Assembly (NCBI GenBank): GCA_005792545.1
Contig: SXRM01000140.1
Span: forward strand, 1-49,081
Reading direction: 5' to 3'
DNA from: Pseudomonadota bacterium
GTDB taxonomy: Bacteria; Myxococcota_A; UBA9042
Length of the DNA stretch: 49,081 nt
In this document: positions 8,988 to 16,612 of the stretch, in pieces
How the letters are laid out: each line of letters opens with the position of its first letter
Position numbering within the stretch: the first letter of the stretch is position 1
Program-made: the position numbers and the translations under genes
Notes under the pieces: model-generated
Database searches by the model: none
Seen by the model: the letters and a program-made list of their open reading frames with translations, nothing else
Told to the model about the DNA's origin: nothing

Positions 8988-9599
8988 CTACCCGGGCCCA
9001 GGACCTGCCGCCTGCTTGGCCTCCTGCCGCCGCTTGCGCGCCCGCCGCCGGGCTGCCGCATCCCGCAGCTTCTCGCGCTTGCGGTGCGCCTTGTACTCGG
9101 GGTCGTCGGTCAGGTTCTTGGACAGATACACGTGCGGCTCTTCGTCGCCAAAGCCGTTCTTGCGAAAAAAGGCCAGCGCCGCGTCGTTGTCGGCTGCGGT
9201 GTCCACCAACAGAATGCGCGCGCCCTCTTCGATAAAGGTCTCGGTCATGCGCTCCATGAGCTTGGCAGCCACGCCGCGCCGACCGACCTTGGGGTCCACG
9301 CCCAGCCACAGCAGGTGCCCGTACGACCACGCCGAGCCGCGCTTGTCCAAGATGGTGCCGAGCGCGAAGCCGACGATGTCGTCGTCCAGTTCGGCCACGA
9401 TGCACAGGTCGCCTTCCGACGCGAAAAGGGTGGCCAGTTCGTACTCGTCCCAGGTGCGGTAGAGCGCACGCCAGCGTTCGGCCGTAAAAAGCTCTTCGCC
9501 CAGGTCAAACACCTCCGGCAAATCGCCGATCTCCATGGCCCGGATCTCGACAACCGGTTGTTTGCCGTTCTTGGATGTGCGTTTGCCGTTCTCGCTCAT
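8988..9599 (-). CDS. GNAT-family N-acetyltransferase
   Basis: The ATG at 9599 overlaps the fabD stop (ATGA), which fixes the start. The 203-residue protein carries a GNAT fold. A hydrophobic beta4 strand (LLWLGVDPKVGRRGVAAKL) contains the acetyl-CoA pyrophosphate loop (VGRRGVAAKL), and NDAALAFFRKNGF is the typical beta6 region near residues 145-157. The last 35 residues are strongly basic (KREKLRDAAARRRARKRR), an unusual extension that could bind nucleic acid or ribosomes. The acceptor substrate is unknown. As last gene of the polyene-type operon, coupled to fabD, it might modify the product or an enzyme of the pathway, but may equally be a passenger. Confidence 0.85.
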   Translation of the reverse strand: MSENGKRTSKNGKQPVVEIRAMEIGDLPEVFDLGEELFTAERWRALYRTWDEYELATLFASEGDLCIVAELDDDIVGFALGTILDKRGSAWSYGHLLWLGVDPKVGRRGVAAKLMERMTETFIEEGARILLVDTAADNDAALAFFRKNGFGDEEPHVYLSKNLTDDPEYKAHRKREKLRDAAARRRARKRRQEAKQAAGPGPG

Positions 9600-10522
9600 G
9601 CCGTCACCACCGCCAGATCCTCTGCTTCGCCCACCGTTTGCACCTTGAGTCCGCGCGCCGTGCGCTTGACCATCCCGGGCACTGAACTCGCCGGACCCAG
9701 CGCCAGACCGGCCGTCGCCCCAGCCACTGCCAGTTCCGCGATGGCGCCGCGCCACAGCACCGGCTGCGTGACCTGCGCCACCAGCAACGTCCGCGCATCG
9801 CGGTCCGCCCCATGCCAGGCATCTGCGGCCGTCGAGCGCACGGGAAAAGTCAGCGCCCCAAACTTCACGCTGGCCAACGCCTCTGCCAGACGCTCAGCCG
9901 CTGGGGCCATTAGCGCACAGTGGAACGGCGCCGACACGGGCAGTGGGACCACCCGCATGGCACCGCGTTCGATACACAGGTGCGCTGCGCGCTGCACCGC
10001 GGCTGCGTGACCGGCGATGACCTGATTGCTCGCATCGTTGTCGCCGGCCACTGAGACGACCTCGCCCTGCCCCGCCTCCGTGCAAGCCTGGGCCACTGCG
10101 GCGGCATCGAGACCCAAGATGGCTGCCATGCTCCCAACACCAAGCGGCGTCGCCTCTTGCATGAACCGCCCACGCAAGCGGACCAATCGCACGGCGTCGG
10201 ACAGCGACAAAGCGCCAGCGGCGACCAGTGCGCTCCATTCGCCCAGGCTGTGCCCGACTGCGGCGCGCACAGTCACCGACTGGTCAGCCTGAACAGCGGC
10301 CCATGCGGCCAGGGAGTGGGTCAGGATGGCCGGCTGCGCGAACTCGGTCTGCACCAGGCGTTCTTCCGGGCCGTTCCAGCATAGCTCCGCTAGCGCGAAG
10401 CCAAGCGCCTCATCCGCCTCAGCAAACACCGCGCGCGCGGCCGGGTAGCGCTCGGCCAGCGACCGACCCATGCCAACGAACTGGGCGCCCTGGCCGGGAA
10501 ACAGCAGCAGCTTGTCCGACAT
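9596..10522 (-). CDS. fabD: Malonyl-CoA:ACP transacylase (FabD family)
   Basis: This 308-residue enzyme transfers malonyl groups from CoA to acyl carrier protein. All catalytic positions known from E. coli FabD are seen at the same numbers: Ser92 in GHSLG, Arg117 in VRLRGR, His201 in APFHCALM. The N-terminal GQGAQFVGMG motif is also present. Length matches the family. It starts four bases after the ketosynthase stop and overlaps the GNAT start, so it belongs to the polyene-type operon. Aryl-polyene systems, as described, rely on the fatty-acid FabD, so a private copy here is uncommon and suggests a self-contained extender supply. It could also be the genome's only fabD; the window cannot decide. 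Confidence 0.92.
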   Translation of the reverse strand: MSDKLLLFPGQGAQFVGMGRSLAERYPAARAVFAEADEALGFALAELCWNGPEERLVQTEFAQPAILTHSLAAWAAVQADQSVTVRAAVGHSLGEWSALVAAGALSLSDAVRLVRLRGRFMQEATPLGVGSMAAILGLDAAAVAQACTEAGQGEVVSVAGDNDASNQVIAGHAAAVQRAAHLCIERGAMRVVPLPVSAPFHCALMAPAAERLAEALASVKFGALTFPVRSTAADAWHGADRDARTLLVAQVTQPVLWRGAIAELAVAGATAGLALGPASSVPGMVKRTARGLKVQTVGEAEDLAVVTA

Positions 10523-10525
10523 GGC

Positions 10526-11755
10526 CTAGACCCTCCCCAACACCAGCGAGGTATTGATGCCGCCAACCGCAAAGGTATTGCTGACGATCTGGTCCACGCG
10601 TTTTTGTTCACAGGCACCGCGCAGGTAGTTGAGCGGCGCGCAGCGGGGATCGATTTCGTCCAAGTTGCGCGTGGGCGGCAAGAAGCCGTCGCGCAGGGCG
10701 GCCAGGCAAAAGATCGCTTCAATGCCGCCGCATGCGCCCAGCGTGTGACCGGTGTAGCTTTTGGTCGAGCTGACCGGCGTGTTGTCGCCCAGAATCGACA
10801 GCGTCGCCTGACTCTCCGCGATGTCGCCCAATTCCGTCGCCGTGCCGTGGGCGTTGATGTAGCCGATGGCGTCCTTGTCCAGCCGCGCATCTTGCAATGC
10901 GAGCCGCATCGCCCCTGCCATGCCTTCCCAACTGGGCCGAGTTATGTGCTGTCCATCGCAGTTGGTCCCATAGCCCAAGACTTCTGCGTAGATGTGCGCG
11001 TCGCGGGCCTTGGCGCGGGTGTAGCTCTCGAGGATGAGCGTAGCCGCCCCTTCGCCGACGACGAGGCCGTCGCGGTTGGCGTCATAGGGCCGCGGGCTCA
11101 GCTCTGGGTGGTCATTGTACTTGGTCGATGTGGCATACATGATGTCGAATACGCCAGCGTGGGTGAAGTGCAGTTCTTCGGCGCCGCCGCAGACCATTAC
11201 TTCTTGCTGGCCGAACTTGATGGCCTCGTAGCCGTAGCCGATGGCTTGGCTCGAGCTGACGCACGCCGAGCAGGTGGTAATGATGCGGCCCGTGATGCCG
11301 TAGTACATCGCCTGGTTGGCGGCGCAGGTATGGCTCATGAACGTCAGGTAGCTCGACGATTCGAGGCCGGCGAGGCTGGTGGTGCCAAACACCAAACGCG
11401 TGAACGCCTCAAGTTCGCTGCTTGAGCCGTGGGTGCTGCCGTAGGCGAGGCCGACGTGGCCGCGGGTCAGTTCTTCGGCCTCCAGGCCCGAATCGGCAAC
11501 GGCGCGGTCGCTGGCCCAGGCACTCAACAGTGCGACGCGGCCCATGGTGCGGATCTTCTTGCGCGGAAACGCGGACTTCTCGACGCCATGCACCGGCGCC
11601 GCCAAGCGAGTGGCCAACTGACCAATCTGGGCCCACTCGGGCATGACCGCAATGCCGTGCCGCAGCTCCTGCAAGGCTTTGCTGACTTCGTCCAGGCTAT
11701 TGCCAATCGGGCTGCACAGGCCAAGGCCGGTGATGACTACGCGTTCGCCGTTCAT
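10526..11755 (-). CDS. Beta-ketoacyl-ACP synthase (FabF/ApeR-like)
   Basis: The 409-residue protein is a full-length condensing enzyme. The Cys-His-His triad is intact: Cys165 (TCSACVSSSQ), His303 (NAHGTATELGD) and His337 (KSYTGHTLG), with Lys332 before it. Position in the operon, after a ketoreductase, matches ApeR at the end of the ApeO-P-Q-R order of aryl-polyene clusters. ApeR-type enzymes are thought to act in initiation or early elongation on carrier-bound substrates. A FabF role in ordinary fatty-acid synthesis is possible from sequence alone, but the neighbours argue against it. Confidence 0.88.
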   Translation of the reverse strand: MNGERVVITGLGLCSPIGNSLDEVSKALQELRHGIAVMPEWAQIGQLATRLAAPVHGVEKSAFPRKKIRTMGRVALLSAWASDRAVADSGLEAEELTRGHVGLAYGSTHGSSSELEAFTRLVFGTTSLAGLESSSYLTFMSHTCAANQAMYYGITGRIITTCSACVSSSQAIGYGYEAIKFGQQEVMVCGGAEELHFTHAGVFDIMYATSTKYNDHPELSPRPYDANRDGLVVGEGAATLILESYTRAKARDAHIYAEVLGYGTNCDGQHITRPSWEGMAGAMRLALQDARLDKDAIGYINAHGTATELGDIAESQATLSILGDNTPVSSTKSYTGHTLGACGGIEAIFCLAALRDGFLPPTRNLDEIDPRCAPLNYLRGACEQKRVDQIVSNTFAVGGINTSLVLGRV

Positions 11756-11848
11756 TGGGACTCCCGGCGGCTAAGGCCGCAGGCTCAAACTACAAAGCAC
11801 CGCCTGCGCAGTGCTGGATCGGCAGACTCGTGGAACATGCCGAGCGAC
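11756..11848 (-). other. Only sizeable gap inside the polyene-type operon
   Basis: A 93-base gap separates the ketoreductase stop from the next ketosynthase start, whereas the other junctions in this operon are overlaps or gaps of up to four bases. It is too short for an acyl carrier protein, and I see no Asp-Ser-Leu phosphopantetheine site in any frame. It contains a small GC-rich inverted motif (GCCGCAGGCT). Confidence 0.4.
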
Positions 11849-12565
11849 TCAAACCAACCCACCGTTGATGCCGATGACCTGGCCGGTAATGTACGCGGCG
11901 GCGTCGCTGCACAAGAACGCCACCAACGCCGCCACTTCGTCGGGTCGGCCCATCCGACGCATCGGGATCATCTGCACCGCCTCGGGCGGCAGGTCCTTGA
12001 CCATGTCGGTGTCGATAAGCCCCGGCGCGACGGCGTTGACGGTGATGTTGCGCTTGGCGAGCTCTTGGGCCAGCGAGCGGGTGGCGCCAATCAAGCCGGC
12101 TTTGGCCGCCGAGTAGTTGGTCTGGCCGCGGTTGCCGGCCACGCCCGACACCGAACTGATGTTGACAATCCGGCCCCATTTGGTGCGGACCATCGGCATC
12201 ACCAACGGCTGCGTGACGTTGTAGAAGCCGTCGAGCGTGGTGCGCGTCACGCTGGTCCAAGCGTCGCGCTCAAGGGCGGGAAACGGCGCATCGGCGACGA
12301 TGCCAGCGTTGTTGACGATGATGCTGAACGGTCGCGCGAGGTAGTCCTGCGCCTGCAGCCCCGCAGCTACCGCCTCCGGGTCGGCCACGTCAAAGCACGC
12401 GGCTTGGGCGCTACCACCAGCGGCCACGATGTCGGCGACCACGGCCTGCGCAGCGGCCTGGTTGCCGCGATAATTGACCGTGACCTCATGGCCGGCCGCA
12501 GCCAGCGCCTTGCAAATGGCGGCGCCGATGCCGCGGCTGCCTCCGGTAACCAAAGCGCGGGCCAT
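11849..12565 (-). CDS. 3-oxoacyl-ACP reductase (FabG/ApeQ-like SDR)
   Basis: A 238-residue short-chain dehydrogenase that should reduce beta-ketoacyl-ACP with NADPH. The nucleotide-binding motif GGSRGIG is at residues 8-14, NNAG at 85-88, and the catalytic residues Ser138, Tyr151 and Lys155 (NYSAAKAG) sit at the same numbers as in E. coli FabG. Length is normal. One base separates it from the dehydratase stop. The order dehydratase-ketoreductase-ketosynthase equals ApeP-ApeQ-ApeR. Classical fatty-acid FabG is the alternative, less likely given its neighbours. Confidence 0.9.
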   Translation of the reverse strand: MARALVTGGSRGIGAAICKALAAAGHEVTVNYRGNQAAAQAVVADIVAAGGSAQAACFDVADPEAVAAGLQAQDYLARPFSIIVNNAGIVADAPFPALERDAWTSVTRTTLDGFYNVTQPLVMPMVRTKWGRIVNISSVSGVAGNRGQTNYSAAKAGLIGATRSLAQELAKRNITVNAVAPGLIDTDMVKDLPPEAVQMIPMRRMGRPDEVAALVAFLCSDAAAYITGQVIGINGGLV

Positions 12566-12566
12566 C

Positions 12567-13013
12567 TTACGGATCTCCTGGCAATGCCATGCCGGGCCCG
12601 GGCTGCGCGACGCTTAGCTGCGCCGCGGCCACCAGGCCCTGGGCATCGTGGACCAAGCAGGCAAAGTTGCCAAGGGCCGCGTCGCCGAACACCCGGCGGA
12701 CCTCGATGCGCAGCGGCACGCCGACCGCAAGCCGAGCTCTGTGCAACGTCAACTGGCGACAACCCAACAGGTAGCCGATTTTGGGCGGCAAGCCCTGCGC
12801 CCTGCCCTCCAGGCCCGCAAATGCGGCGATGGCCTGGGCCATGTACTCCAACGCAACCACCGCTTCGAGTCCCGCGCCGTCGACAAGGGGCGAGTCGGCC
12901 AGCGGCGTATACCCGCACACGATGTGGGTCTCGCCCGCGTCGAGCACCTCGTCGAGCCAGCGCATCGGTGACTCGTGCGGCACCAGTTCTGCAACCGGCG
13001 GAAAGACACTCAC
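12567..13013 (-). CDS. 3-hydroxyacyl-ACP dehydratase (ApeP-like hotdog protein)
   Basis: I choose the GTG at 13013: it overlaps the previous stop as GTGA and gives a 148-residue protein of normal ApeP length. Longer frames would extend into the upstream gene. The family pattern is clear: [16 protein letters not shown] at the start, with the conserved His near 14, then [13 protein letters not shown] around residues 53-65 on the hotdog central helix. Next come [13 protein letters not shown] and [15 protein letters not shown] in the last strands. ApeP-type dehydratases pair with a second dehydratase (ApeI) in characterised systems; no second copy is encoded nearby. The role would be removal of water from 3-hydroxyacyl-ACP to create conjugated double bonds. 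Confidence 0.85.
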   Translation of the reverse strand: MSVFPPVAELVPHESPMRWLDEVLDAGETHIVCGYTPLADSPLVDGAGLEAVVALEYMAQAIAAFAGLEGRAQGLPPKIGYLLGCRQLTLHRARLAVGVPLRIEVRRVFGDAALGNFACLVHDAQGLVAAAQLSVAQPGPGMALPGDP

Positions 13014-13786
13014 GCGGCCTCCGGCGGCGGCGGCATCGCCAACGTCACGTCGACGCCCCAACCCTGACCGCCGTGCGGCGAAAGACCGATGCGCAGGCTG
13101 CGCTGGCGCAGCACGGTGTCGGCAAGCAACAGGGCGCCACAGCACGGATTCGCCCAGACCGCCTCGGGCAGCGACGCGGCGTCGGCGAGCATCGCGTCCT
13201 CCATCAGATCGGCCAGCAGCGCCAGTTCGTCGCCGTTCGACGGCGCGGCATCGAGCAACAGGCCGGCTGCCAGTGGGCTGAATCGCTCGCTCGACAGCCC
13301 GGTCGGCGGCTGCACGTCACCGCACACCACGGCCACCTGTGCCACGCCATCGCGCAAAAGGCCCTGCGCCTCGAGCAGTGCCAGCGCCACGGTGTCGCGA
13401 CCCGCCGCAATCGACGTCGTCAGGGCGCGGTTGCCACACACAATCGACACCTGGCCGGCGGCGGAATTGTGTACGCTGCCTGAAAAGCGAATTGGCGACA
13501 GGTCTTCGCCCAGCGCCAGTTGCTCCAGAAGTTCCGCGAGCACGCCGGTCTCGCCGTAGGCCGAAGCAAACACCGAACAGACCTGTGCCCGGTCCGTGGC
13601 GGCCGTAACCTGCCCGAACACATCGGCGAGCGCACGGGTCAACGCGCTGCACCTTCTGCGGGTCATGGGTGGCAACAACGCCGCAGCGGGCGGCGCCTGG
13701 GTGTCCATGTGCGCACCGGACAGCCACACTGCGTTGTCCGCGACGCCGGGCAGCCACACGCCGACTGCGAGCACGCGCAGCTTCAC
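13010..13786 (-). CDS. Ketosynthase-like chain-length factor (PF13723 type)
   Basis: A 258-residue thiolase-fold protein, shorter than ketosynthases (about 400 residues). It carries the hallmark SVHNSAAGQVSI of the small aryl-polyene 'beta-ketoacyl synthase chain length factor' family (ApeC-like). Where ketosynthases have the nucleophile Cys (compare STACSSG in the next gene) this protein reads TTSIAAG, so it should be catalytically inactive for condensation. Such proteins dimerise with the adjacent ketosynthase and set product length. GTG start at 13786 overlaps the ketosynthase stop (GTGA), fitting stoichiometric expression of the two subunits. Confidence 0.87.
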   Translation of the reverse strand: MKLRVLAVGVWLPGVADNAVWLSGAHMDTQAPPAAALLPPMTRRRCSALTRALADVFGQVTAATDRAQVCSVFASAYGETGVLAELLEQLALGEDLSPIRFSGSVHNSAAGQVSIVCGNRALTTSIAAGRDTVALALLEAQGLLRDGVAQVAVVCGDVQPPTGLSSERFSPLAAGLLLDAAPSNGDELALLADLMEDAMLADAASLPEAVWANPCCGALLLADTVLRQRSLRIGLSPHGGQGWGVDVTLAMPPPPEAA

Positions 13787-14958
13787 GGTGCCCCCAGGAT
13801 GACGCAGGCGTTGTTGCCGCCGAACGCGAAAGAATTGCTGGCGATGGCGCGCAGCCGCGTCTGCCGACTGTGGGTGTTAATGCTGATGCCAAGCGTTGCA
13901 TCGCCGTCTTGAGCGCCAAGGCTGGCGGGCAGGAACTGGTCGCGTAGGCACACGATGGCGATGGCGGCCTCTACTGCACCGGCGGCGCCCAGCAGGTGCC
14001 CAGTGTAGCCTTTGGTCGATACCACCGGCACTTCGTTGCCAAAGACCTGGGCGATGGCCTTGGCTTCCGCGGCGTCGTTGAGCGGCGTTGCCGTACCGTG
14101 CGCATTGATGTGGTCGACATCGCTGCTGCGCAAGCCCGAGCGGTCCAGCACCCGCTGCATTGCCAGTGCCGCGCCCTCGCCTTCCGGATGTGGAGCGCTC
14201 TGGTGGTGGGCGTCGCTCGACTCGCCGACGCCGCACACGTGGGCCATTGCCGTGCCTTGGCGTTGCAGCAGGAACAGCGCGCCGCCTTCGCCGATACTGA
14301 TGCCGTCGCGGCCGGCCGCAAAGGGCCGACACGCTGTCGAAGAGAGCACACCGAGGCCGTGAAACCCGCGCAACGTCATCTGGCACAGTGGATCCACGCC
14401 GCCGACCAGCACCGCGTCGACGACCCCGAGTCGCAGCCAGCGCTCAGCGACGGCAAAGGCCTTGGCACCGGAACTGCACGCGGTCGACACGACCAGCCCT
14501 GGCCCGGCAATGCCGGTCAGTTCGCGCGTAGCCATGACCACGCCGTCGTAGGCGTGCTGCGCAGCGAAGTCGTAGGTCAGAGGCAGCGCGCCGGTCGCGC
14601 GGCGGTGACGGTCGGCCGACTCCGTCTCAGGCATTCCGGCGTTGCTGGTGCCGAGCGCGATGCCGATGCGACGGTCGCCGAAACCGCGGCGCGCGCGCGA
14701 CAGTGGCGTCTCCAGGCTCGCCAGCAAGTGCGCGACCATCCGCGCGATGCGCGGTTGCAGGCAGGGCAAGTCGCTCGTCGGGGCGGGCAGGTCGAACGGC
14801 AGCGCACCCACGGCGGTCGCAAACGGCAGGCCAAAGTCGTCGGCGTTGCGCAGACCTGAGCGACCACCGAGCAACGCGGCCGCGAGATCTTCACGCGTCG
14901 GCCCGCACGCCGAAACGGCTGCGAAGTCGACGACGGCGATGGGCGGCGCGCGGTCCAT
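13783..14958 (-). CDS. Beta-ketoacyl-ACP synthase (ApeO-like KS of a KS/CLF pair)
   Basis: First gene of the polyene-type operon, 391 residues. The catalytic triad is complete: Cys161 (STACSSGAKAF), His287 (NAHGTATPLND), His321 (KGYTGHLLGAAG) with Lys316. It is coupled by a four-base overlap to a small chain-length-factor-like protein, so the two likely form the condensing heterodimer that elongates the polyene chain. The promoter must lie in the 191 bases before arfB, where a dispersed repeat copy sits about 55 bases upstream of the ATG. Sequence alone would also allow a generic FabF, but the coupled partner argues for polyene synthesis. Confidence 0.88.
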   Translation of the reverse strand: MDRAPPIAVVDFAAVSACGPTREDLAAALLGGRSGLRNADDFGLPFATAVGALPFDLPAPTSDLPCLQPRIARMVAHLLASLETPLSRARRGFGDRRIGIALGTSNAGMPETESADRHRRATGALPLTYDFAAQHAYDGVVMATRELTGIAGPGLVVSTACSSGAKAFAVAERWLRLGVVDAVLVGGVDPLCQMTLRGFHGLGVLSSTACRPFAAGRDGISIGEGGALFLLQRQGTAMAHVCGVGESSDAHHQSAPHPEGEGAALAMQRVLDRSGLRSSDVDHINAHGTATPLNDAAEAKAIAQVFGNEVPVVSTKGYTGHLLGAAGAVEAAIAIVCLRDQFLPASLGAQDGDATLGISINTHSRQTRLRAIASNSFAFGGNNACVILGAP

Positions 14959-15149
14959 GCGAGGCCGGGCTTATAGCGCAGGCCGGCGGCGGGCGGCAAA
15001 CACGAAGGGGGCCTTTGTTCAGACGCATGATATCACGTTGGTTCACGAGGCAGTCACGATCGCGACTGCGCTTGAGGCCCGGCCGGGGGCGCCAGCACGA
15101 AAACCGGCTACAATACGCACGGCGGCGGGACTGCCGCCTTTGGCCCGCC
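14959..15149. promoter_or_regulatory. Divergent intergenic region between ketosynthase and arfB
   Basis: This 191-base region must hold both promoters. For the plus strand, TACAAT at 15109-15114 is a good -10 candidate about 36 bases before the arfB GTG; I find no convincing -35. The minus-strand side contains dispersed repeat copy 3 at 14997-15036. Promoter assignments are guesses from sequence. Confidence 0.35.
14997..15036 (-). repeat. Dispersed repeat, copy 3 (full length)
   Basis: About 40 bases nearly identical to copy 5 (43549-43588). On the minus strand it reads GATATC, a short spacer, GTCTGAACAAAG, a C-run and TTCGTGTTTG. It lies 39 bases (nearest end) upstream of the ApeO-like start codon. 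Confidence 0.75.
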
Positions 15150-15581
15150 GTGACCGACCTGCCTATCGACGACAACTACACCCTGCCGGCAGCGTGCCTC
15201 TCGTGGACGGCCGAGCGCGCGACTGGGCCCGGCGGCCAGCACGTCAACCCGACCTCGTCGGCGGGCGAACTGCGGTTCGACCTGTTTGGTCCACACGGAC
15301 TGGACGCCGACAGTGTGGCGCGGCTGCGGTCACTGGCCGGTCGGCGAGTCGGTCAGGACGGCGTGCTGACCCTGGTGTCGCTTTCGAGTCGAAGCCAACT
15401 GCGCAACCTGGAGACCGCACGCGAGCGCCTGGCTGAGCTGGTGCGCCAGGCACGGGTGCCGCCGAGCGAACGGCTGGCGACCAAGGTGCCGCGACGGCAA
15501 AAGGTCGCAAGGCTGAGCGACAAGCGCCTGCACGCAGAGAAGAAGCGCGGGCGCAGCGGGCCGCGCGGCGAAGACCACTGA
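15150..15581 (+). CDS. arfB: Alternative ribosome-rescue factor / peptidyl-tRNA hydrolase ArfB
   Basis: A 143-residue protein starting at GTG 15150 (VTDLPIDD). The release-factor catalytic motif GPGGQHVN places GGQ at residues 28-30, close to the 25-27 of E. coli ArfB. The C-terminal tail is Lys/Arg-rich (RRQKVARLSDKRLHAEKKR) and would enter the empty mRNA channel of stalled ribosomes. It releases peptides from non-stop ribosomes in the cytosol. The motif after GGQ reads PTSSAGELRF instead of the usual KVxTAVxLRF, a modest divergence. A RIO kinase gene follows 112 bases downstream on the same strand. Confidence 0.9.
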   Translation: MTDLPIDDNYTLPAACLSWTAERATGPGGQHVNPTSSAGELRFDLFGPHGLDADSVARLRSLAGRRVGQDGVLTLVSLSSRSQLRNLETARERLAELVRQARVPPSERLATKVPRRQKVARLSDKRLHAEKKRGRSGPRGEDH

Positions 15582-15693
15582 GGGACTTGGGCCCCGCAAA
15601 AGATTTCCCTCGCATTTTTGAGCCTTTGCGTGCACACTGCCGGCCCCCGCTGCCAGCTGTGGCCACAAAGACCAACCGGAACCGTGTAACTCA

Positions 15694-16533
15694 ATGAAAA
15701 TCCCAGAAAGCCTACTGCCGCTGCTCGATCAAGGCATCATCGACAGCGTTGTGCGCCCGCTGATGAGCGGCAAAGAAGCCCAGGTGTTCCTGGTGATGTC
15801 CGAAGGCGAACAGCGCGTCGCCAAGGTCTACAAGGACGCCCAGCACCGCTCGTTCAAGCACCGCGCCGACTACACCGAAGGGCGCCGCGGCCGCAGCTCA
15901 CGCGACCAGCGCGCGATTGCCAAGGGCAGCAAGCACGGTAAAGAACAAGAAGAGCTGGCCTGGCGCTCGGCCGAGGTCGACATGATCTACCGCTTGCGCG
16001 CGGCGGGCTTGCGGGTGCCAGAGCCGTACCACTTCGTTGACGGCGTGCTAGTGATGGAACTGGTGCAGGACCTGGACGGCAATCCAGCGCCGCGCCTGGG
16101 CGACGTGGAGATGGAACCCGACGAGGCGCTGTCGGTGTTTCACACGCTGTTGGGCGAAGTCATCAAGATGCTGTGCAGCGGCGTCATTCACGGCGACTTC
16201 TCGGATTTCAACGTGTTGCTTGGCGCAGATGGCCCGGTAGTCATTGACTTCCCGCAGTCCTTCGATGCCGCGCAAAACCAGAACGCCAAAGAGATCCTGG
16301 TGCGCGACGTGGCCAACCTGCAGCGGTTCGCGGTCGAACGCGGGATCACGGATTTGCCGCAGCGCTACGCCCAAGAAATGTGGGAACTCTACGCGCGCGG
16401 CGACCTCAAGCCCGACTCCGCATTGACGGGTCACCACCGCGCTTCGGAGCGCCAGGCGGACTTGCGCGGGCTGCTCCAAGAGCTGGCCGACGACGAGCGC
16501 GATGAGATGCGCCGGCGTGGAGTACCGGCCTGA
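15694..16533 (+). CDS. RIO-type (RIO1-like) serine protein kinase
   Basis: A 279-residue atypical kinase. The RIO ATP loop SGKEAQVF is at 25-32 and the conserved Lys at 44 (RVAKVYK). The flexible loop (residues 50-85) is rich in Arg and Lys. The hinge is MELV at 121-124, the catalytic loop HGDFSDFN at 166-173 (Asp168), and the metal-binding IDFPQS has Asp185. Key residues are all present, so it should be active. RIO kinases/ATPases act in small-subunit ribosome maturation in archaea and eukaryotes; bacterial roles are poorly known. Proximity to arfB suggests, without proving, a translation-related function. The C-terminus (RASERQADLRGLL to the end) is helical and charged. Confidence 0.9.
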   Translation: MKIPESLLPLLDQGIIDSVVRPLMSGKEAQVFLVMSEGEQRVAKVYKDAQHRSFKHRADYTEGRRGRSSRDQRAIAKGSKHGKEQEELAWRSAEVDMIYRLRAAGLRVPEPYHFVDGVLVMELVQDLDGNPAPRLGDVEMEPDEALSVFHTLLGEVIKMLCSGVIHGDFSDFNVLLGADGPVVIDFPQSFDAAQNQNAKEILVRDVANLQRFAVERGITDLPQRYAQEMWELYARGDLKPDSALTGHHRASERQADLRGLLQELADDERDEMRRRGVPA

Positions 16534-16612
16534 GAAAGGGGCCAAGCCCTGATTCGCCGGCCTATGCGGTTGCCGTGCAACGTTTGCCGTTGCCGAGGGA
16601 TGCGGTCCTGGC

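Noticed and set aside
11756-11848. A hidden acyl carrier protein in the polyene-type operon
   Set aside because: The gap is only 93 bases and has no DSL phosphopantetheine motif in any frame.
14958-14975. TATAAG on the minus strand just before the ApeO-like start, considered as a -10 element
   Set aside because: It would place transcription initiation about five bases from the start codon, and no suitable -35 was found.
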